Shown: positions 57,573 through 64,000 of the stretch, one piece after another
Numbering within the stretch: position 1 is the stretch's first letter
Layout of the letters: every line of letters starts with the position of its first letter
Assembly (NCBI GenBank): GCA_021014945.1
Contig: MU266416.1
Coordinates: 1-64,000 of the forward strand
DNA: 64,000 nt
Direction: 5' to 3'
From: Leucogyrophana mollusca
Taxonomy: Eukaryota; Basidiomycota; Agaricomycetes; Boletales
Notes under the pieces: generated by a model
The model's database searches: none
The model's input: the letters and a program-made list of their open reading frames with translations, nothing else
What the model was told of the DNA's origin: nothing
Translations under genes and position numbers: made by a program

Positions 57573-58172
57573 TTTCGGAAAGAGATGTCGGACCAGGTCC
57601 AATGAGATCCTTAAGAAGGGACCAACAACATGCCAGGGTCCTGGGGGTGAGTATGCACAGGAAGACTTCTAGGCGCTTACCATCGCGTGCCATGTCGAGA
57701 ACAAAGTTGTGATGGACCACATGGACATATAAGGTCAGTGACGTGAAGTTCACAGGGAAAACCTGATAGCGAAGCCTTTTTGGAAAGAAAAAACGAATCG
57801 AGCTGTGCAGACAACGAATACAGGACGGAAGGCCCTGCAACACCGCGACTGGAAAACAGTCAACAAGTGACAATGCGAGTCTGTGTCTGTCTGCGGGCCT
57901 GTGTGCTGGCTATGATGGTTCGGGCTATGTGTCCCAGCATGGTCTGACCCAAATTGATAGAACCCTGACTTTGGCGGTTTCGTGACAGAAGCTCAAGTCC
58001 ATTCGCAGCCCAAGTACTGGTATCTCACTGGCGACGCGTTTGGGTGGGCGACTCACCGGGAGTTACCTAGTGAAAAACTACATACACGAACTATGGCCAA
58101 TATGGCGCTGCGGCACTGCCGAAACCACTGGCCTTAAGGGGTGACTATCTTAACGCGGGCGTGGAATCTAAA
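57573..58172. promoter_or_regulatory. Upstream region of paralogue B
   Basis: 600 bases between two minus-strand genes. CTTATATG on the minus strand near 57724-57732 is a possible core element. No coding exon supported. Confidence 0.35.
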
Positions 58173-59174
<1,002 letters not shown>

Positions 59175-60697
59175 TGGTAGTCGGGAAAGATCAGTGGGCA
59201 AATCAACAACGACTTCAGATGCGATTCAGAGGGTTGAACCGGACTCTGAATCCGGGACAGCTTTGGACCCGGCCGACAGAACACCTCGCAGCATGGATGG
59301 GAATCCTGGTGGTCACGACCAAAAATTTGTTTGCCGTTGTGACCAACCAAAGCTTGGACCCAATCTTCACGTTCCGACAGCCGCGGCAAGTCGCTTTCCG
59401 AGTCCCGACATCCCCCAGCTCAGTTCTGTCCGCCTCAGATTCTGCTCCTTCACTGCACAAATGCTGAAAAATAGAAGGCGAGAGTGTCCTGTGCTAGTCC
59501 TGCAGTCACAGCAGGAACAACGCTACCTCCAGCATAGGTGATTCAGTACGACGCGCTGTCTCGTGGAGATAATTCTAAATCGTTTAATGTTGGTATATCC
59601 TTTGTCGCGATAAGCTGGTTGAAGGGTAGCGTTGGTGGCATGTATATTCGCAAAGATGCTGCTGAGACACGGGTTACGCACCAAGTCAAAGACCGCCGCT
59701 GATGGATCCCCGATATCTGTCCTTGCCAATTGTTGGGGATCCGCTAAGGTGGGCATGTTACTGAGACCCGCTCTGGCTCGAATAAACTGGTTCCAGATGT
59801 CTGTCAATATAATCTGGCAGCAAGATTGACGAATTTGGCCCTCTTCGACCTTCTCGGTCGGTAACTGCCCTATGTCCAATAGTCTCGAAGGCGTTCGTGT
59901 CATGTTCATCGGATTCCTCGATACCCCTTATAATGCGCGATAACGTTGGGATCCGAAGAGCTATGAGGGGTCCCTGACATGCAATACTTCGCAGATGCGC
60001 GTTGCTTACGGAGCCTAACTTCGACGTCACTTACTCGGCGGGTTACCCCCAATCCCCGCCAAGGCGCGCCCGTGAGTATTTCCGCCTTCTCGCCTTGCAA
60101 TTGAAGGAACGTGCTTATGTATTTATCAGACAAGTGGGGCCGTCGTTTCCCCAGCATTCGCATGATGACTGGGATCGAGACGCTGTCCACACCTGATCAG
60201 CCGTCACATTTTTGGCCCCCGCTGCCAAGATTACTGACCAGTGCCACGATACGCCACTGAACGTTCAGCCCAAACTCAAATTGACCGCCGCAATGCGACA
60301 AGAAATGTCACCGTTGCCGACAGGATTCTATTATCGTCTCGATAAGCTGGGACGACTATCTTCGGCGCAAAAATCCCCAGCCGTATCTACACAGCCGGTC
60401 TGCCTGCACACTGTTATAGATGGAGTTCCGGCAAATTTCTGCTTAGCCTTTTGTGCTCATCGCGAAGGTAAGCAAATATGCCTTGAAGCAGTATGGTCCG
60501 ACCCGAAGAACGTTGCGCTAGGCTGCCGATATCTGACTGGGAGAAATTCGGCCCCTCGTAAATTTATCATCCCGTAACCATCAACGGTATGGGCCCTCAC
60601 CTTGTGGTCTCGGAGGTGAACATGTGTTCGTTTCTTCTTCATCTAGCTCCCAGATGTACCTTCTAATACGGTCACCTTGAAGCTTGATGCGCCGTGA
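59175..60697. other. Gene-poor stretch
   Basis: No recognisable gene. Open frames at 59143-59541, 59905-60190 and 60212-60577 overlap on opposite strands and carry no family motifs. Confidence 0.45.
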
Positions 60698-61260
60698 CCT
60701 ATAGACAAGAAAGGGTATGCCACATGTCCCGCGTATGTGGCTTTGGGTGTGCTATGGGTACTTGGAAGACGTAACCAGTAATGAAGACCCTGCTCAAGGC
60801 TCTCTATGATGGGACAACAAGTGGTTTAAGAGGCCCTGGACCTTACAAGAGGCAATAGGCCCCCAAGCGCATCGAGTTCTTCGCGGGGACTAGGTCGAAA
60901 CTGGCACCAAAAGATGACTTATGTAGCGTCTATTATCGAGATGAATACCGGTGTGGGTAAGAGGGTCTTGTTAAAGCAGCTCTCACTGATAACGGTCAGC
61001 GTGACGAACAAAATGTTGTGGGCCTCAGGGAGACAAACGACGACGATAGAAGACATGGCTTACTCGCTGATGGGGATTTTTGGTGTGCACATGGCGCTGC
61101 TCTATGGAGAGGGAATAAATGCGTTCACTAGGCTTCAACGCGAGGTAACCAAGATGCCCGACGACTAGAGCATCTTTGCCTATACACACTACACTTCCAG
61201 CAATTCTTACAGCACGACCTTACTGGCTGGGTCGTCTGATGACTTTCGCCGTGGGGTCAA
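60698..61260 (+). pseudogene. HET-domain pseudogene
   Basis: A decayed copy of the HET core in several frames. PIDKKG (60698-60715) corresponds to CIDK; WVCYGYLEDVTSNEDPAQ matches the VCYAHLDDVCSDEDPS region of the gene at 13526; WFKRPWTLQEAIGP (from 60822) matches WFMRGWTLQELIAP. Then TTIEDMAYSLMGIFGV and ALLYGEGINAFTRLQRE follow in another frame, and SIFAYTHYTSS and AGSSDDFR after a stop. There are in-frame stops at 60807-60809 (TGA) and 61166-61168 (TAG, where the intact gene has Gln) and at least two frameshifts, between 60710 and 60740 and between 60865 and 60915. The N-terminal SHRW motif and the C-terminal half are absent. It cannot encode a working HET protein. Confidence 0.8.
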
Positions 61261-63401
61261 GCAACCCTCCATGACTTTGCGTATTTCTTCAGGTCAGCAC
61301 TCAACGGCACCATAGAACTCCTCTCCACGGCCCGGCGAGGAATTTGTCGTTTGGGACATAATCTTGCTCGACAGACCCGAGCTTTCGGTCAACCGCGGTC
61401 CGATGTCATCTCCTCAGCTGCCGCAACTTCTTGGCCTCCTGTATTTATCAGTCAGGGTATGCCGGATTCCTTTGAGGACGCCGTTCACCTTGCTCTGCTT
61501 CCGATGATAGCTCTAATCCATATGCTAACTCTGGTTTTTATGGATACAACGATTCAGATGTATGGGATGAACTGCATTCATACACGTTCACACAGAGATG
61601 ACTCCGATTTGTGGGATTGTCCGGGTCTGCGCTGAACTCGGTGCGTACATAACTTATACTGACTACTCACCCGCTTTTCGGTATGGTCATCCTAGGTGTT
61701 TGTGTCATTGGACTTTGTACCCGTCTCCGGACCACGCTACTAATGCTCTTACCCTACAACATCTCCCCGCATTGCTTGCGTACTAAGTACCTAACTTATT
61801 TAAACATGTGCCTCCGTCTTTCGAGCCGCAGCGGCAATATCCTGGACCCCCCGCCCCCAATCCAATACTTATGTAGACTTGGATATGAGAGACGGAACAT
61901 TCTAAACAGGACGGTCACCAATTGTATATCCCCGATACGAACAATCAGCGTTGACGTCAATGCAATACGGCGGTCCCAACCCGGACGTATATCACATCAA
62001 TGAGAATCTGTCGGTACCCTTATGTCCTTCCTCTGGCCCCGCACCACGCCTTCTGAAAGTCTTCTCCCACGAGGATAAAATATTTAGCCTTGAGGAATGT
62101 ATCGCGCGTACAGGTACCCGATTCCGTTGATATCGAAGCCTGCAGTTGAGTTCCAATGGAAATCTGAGTAAGGGCCAAACGATACGTGCAGGAATGATAT
62201 GTGCGGGTGCGCACCGCAAGACGTTCTTCTTCGACCGGCTGTCCAACTCGTGCGTCGTGCTTGTCCTGGCAATCCAAGACATCATACTTGTTTTACTGTA
62301 GTCCAGCTCAGACCCAATGCTACAAGTTGATCTAATGGTGATGTGTAACCTCACCTAACCTCTTATAAGCAGCAGTCGACTGCCACGGTGGTGGTTGGGG
62401 CCAGTCGAATGAAAATGAAAGGCATGGCGGGTGCTGCTACCCGTGTTTAGATGCAGGGACCTCGAGAAAGAATTCACGGCTCCAGTGGTTGCTAGCATAG
62501 CTTGCTGGAGAAAAGAAAGAGCAAGGCATCCCTGTGACACCCGCCTATGTTCACAGCGGAGAACCGAAAATCGACAAAGGCAGAGCAGCGCCGCTTCCTC
62601 GCTCAGCCACCAGAGTTCGACCTCAACAAAGCCCAGTGACATTCAATAAATTCTGCGTACATAAGAGGTATGTCTGTCCCAAAACTACGAGCTCGGCAGA
62701 ATGCCACCGACCTCAACTCTGCTGAGACTCTTCCAGAAAAGCTACCTGTTGGTCTGCTCAACTTCATAACGAAGCTTCGCAGCAAGTAGACAAAACCGAC
62801 TCGATCTTCCACGAACGTAACAGGCCCTCAGCGTAGGATACACAGGAGGGCCTTGACTAGTTTCATGGGTTGGTGTCGGATTCAAATGATTCGGTGGTAT
62901 AGTCGGGCCCCTCCAGGATGGTTCAGGAAGGGTCTTAGATGTGTGATGCGAATGGAACTAGCGTTGAGGAATCATTGAATTGATGTGCGATGCTATCGAG
63001 CAGTCCTCCCGTAGAACATCGAGCAACAAAATGGATTCAACAAGCACCAGAACTTAAGGACCAAAAGGAACTGTATAGCTGATTTATAAGCGCTCCCACG
63101 CCCTCCGCCGTCCCATTAAGGCAAGTTCAGTGGTCAAACACATTCCTCCCGCCCACATAGCGGGCGGGTTGTAGCTAGGAATAACAAATTGCATATTTTC
63201 GCGGACAGGAAGTCTCCTGTGTAATCCTGAACATGATAATCACGGAGGCGGACTTGAGGCAGTCCTGCAGGACATGGTGTCGTGATGCTATATCCATGCG
63301 CCCCATGTTACATCAAATACAAGCTGGCGAACGGTCTGGAATCATAAATTTCATGCGCATCGATCGCCAGCCTACGCACAACATAGTTATATTACCTGAC
63401 A
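61261..63401. other. Gene-poor stretch right of the HET relic
   Basis: About 2.1 kb without a supportable gene. One plus-strand segment near 61515-61590 reads SGFYGYNDSDVWDELHSY and a hydrophobic FGMVILGVCVIGLC lies near 61678-61720, but no splice pattern links them. The rest looks like decayed intergenic DNA. Confidence 0.45.
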
Positions 63402-64000
63402 TTACATGAGCGGAGAACCATCCCGTTTGTAAACTCTTCCTCCCTTCATCACAAACTGAATATTCTCCGCGGACACCGCGCCTTGGAAGTCTGTCTCGAG
63501 GTTTCCCGAAGTTGCTATCACATCGGCAATGAACCCTCTCTTGACTGCCCCAAATGGCACATCATTGTCGCCCACAATCCTAGGGTCCTCTTTCAGCTCG
63601 CCCACCTGAGCAATCCTGACCTTTCCTTTTGGGCCTTCCCACCTCATTGATCGAACGCACTCCCAGCCACCCAGTGTTGCCCACCTAAGCACCTTCCTCC
63701 AATCGGCACCGTGGGCCACCATTAGTGACAGCTCTAGCGCATTTTCCCCATGTGCGAATACCCCAGTATCACCACCACACGCGATATTACCCATACCCCG
63801 CGCCAGGGCAGTTCTGAAAGTCTGCACAGCGCGCTTCCAAGTCTCGTCATTCCCCTGACGGCTCATGGTATAATAGGCCCCAAGAGTAGGTACCCATTTG
63901 GTGTGCGAGTGTGCGAATGTACGCAATGGTTCGTCTTCAGTTTGATCGCTAAATTCGGGGTCGCTAGAAGCCATGTCGTACCCATGCTCGATTGAGTCCA
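63402..64000 (-). CDS. Amidohydrolase, C-terminal part (runs off the window)
   Basis: An open frame enters from the right edge and ends with TAA at 63402-63404. It reads DSIEHGYDMASSDPEFSD (the EHG His is a metal ligand in this superfamily), WVPTLGAYYTMS, then IACGGDTGVFAHGENALELS, in which the Asp of GGDTG is the conserved catalytic or metal-binding Asp. LRWATLGGWECVRS follows where related enzymes have ATxxxA, and the end GAVSAENIQFVMKGGRVYKR is the return to the small beta-sandwich domain. This is the imidazolonepropionase/prolidase-like branch of amidohydrolases, often cytosolic and acting on dipeptides or cyclic amides. The N-terminal HxH motif lies outside the window. No introns are seen in this part. 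Confidence 0.88.
   Translation of the reverse strand, partial: DSIEHGYDMASSDPEFSDQTEDEPLRTFAHSHTKWVPTLGAYYTMSRQGNDETWKRAVQTFRTALARGMGNIACGGDTGVFAHGENALELSLMVAHGADWRKVLRWATLGGWECVRSMRWEGPKGKVRIAQVGELKEDPRIVGDNDVPFGAVKRGFIADVIATSGNLETDFQGAVSAENIQFVMKGGRVYKRDGSPLM

Noticed and set aside
61515..61800. Possible small membrane protein (SGFYGYNDSDVWDELHSY and FGMVILGVCVIGLC)
   Set aside because: The two segments are in different frames, interrupted by stops, and no intron with good borders joins them.

Overview
The window looks like nuclear DNA of an intron-rich filamentous basidiomycete, most likely an Agaricomycete. The evidence is many 45-65 nt GT-AG introns, a seven-bladed WD40 protein with the proline-rich, Cys-ended tail common in mushroom genomes, a DUF6534-type membrane protein, HET-domain genes, a GH35 beta-galactosidase with very many introns, and a sacsin-like HSP90-ATPase gene of fungal type. 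I recognised no tRNA, rRNA, CRISPR array or intact transposon. Gene ends and most introns were worked out by hand from frame continuity and protein family motifs. Coordinates span start codon to stop codon unless stated, and gene-level spans include introns.

Left third (1-25 kb). The left edge holds an HSP70-like scrap and a broken RWD-type exon with a decayed repeat. After about 2 kb without genes come a WD40 protein (+), a small EthD-domain protein with a clear TATA box (+), an M17 leucine aminopeptidase (-), an unknown single-exon protein (+), a secreted serine carboxypeptidase (+), a HET-domain protein with a C-terminal SH3 domain (-), an F-box-like protein lacking an ATG (-), a cofactor-independent phosphoglycerate mutase (-) and a secreted GH35 beta-galactosidase (-).

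Middle (25-44 kb). A large protein resembling the meiotic XPF-like factor SHOC1/Zip2 (-) is followed by a 2OG-Fe(II) oxygenase (-), a gene-poor 2 kb, a DUF6534-type membrane protein built from micro-exons (+), the cohesin loader MAU2/Scc4 (-), and two tandem Kv-beta-type aldo-keto reductases (+).

Right third (44-64 kb). Two paralogous membrane proteins with a WW-like hairpin (both -) bracket a sacsin-like HSP90-ATPase gene (+) whose C-terminus carries an HEVAH motif. Then come a UMP-CMP kinase (-), a HET-domain pseudogene (+), and the C-terminal part of an amidohydrolase (-) that leaves the window.

Most of this is ordinary housekeeping and secretory content, and no operon-like pathway is evident. 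The unusual parts are the HET-SH3 fusion with a HET relic in the same window, the sacsin-like/HExxH gene bracketed by membrane-protein paralogues, the micro-exon and GC-AG intron structure of the DUF6534 gene, and the putative SHOC1/Zip2 homologue.
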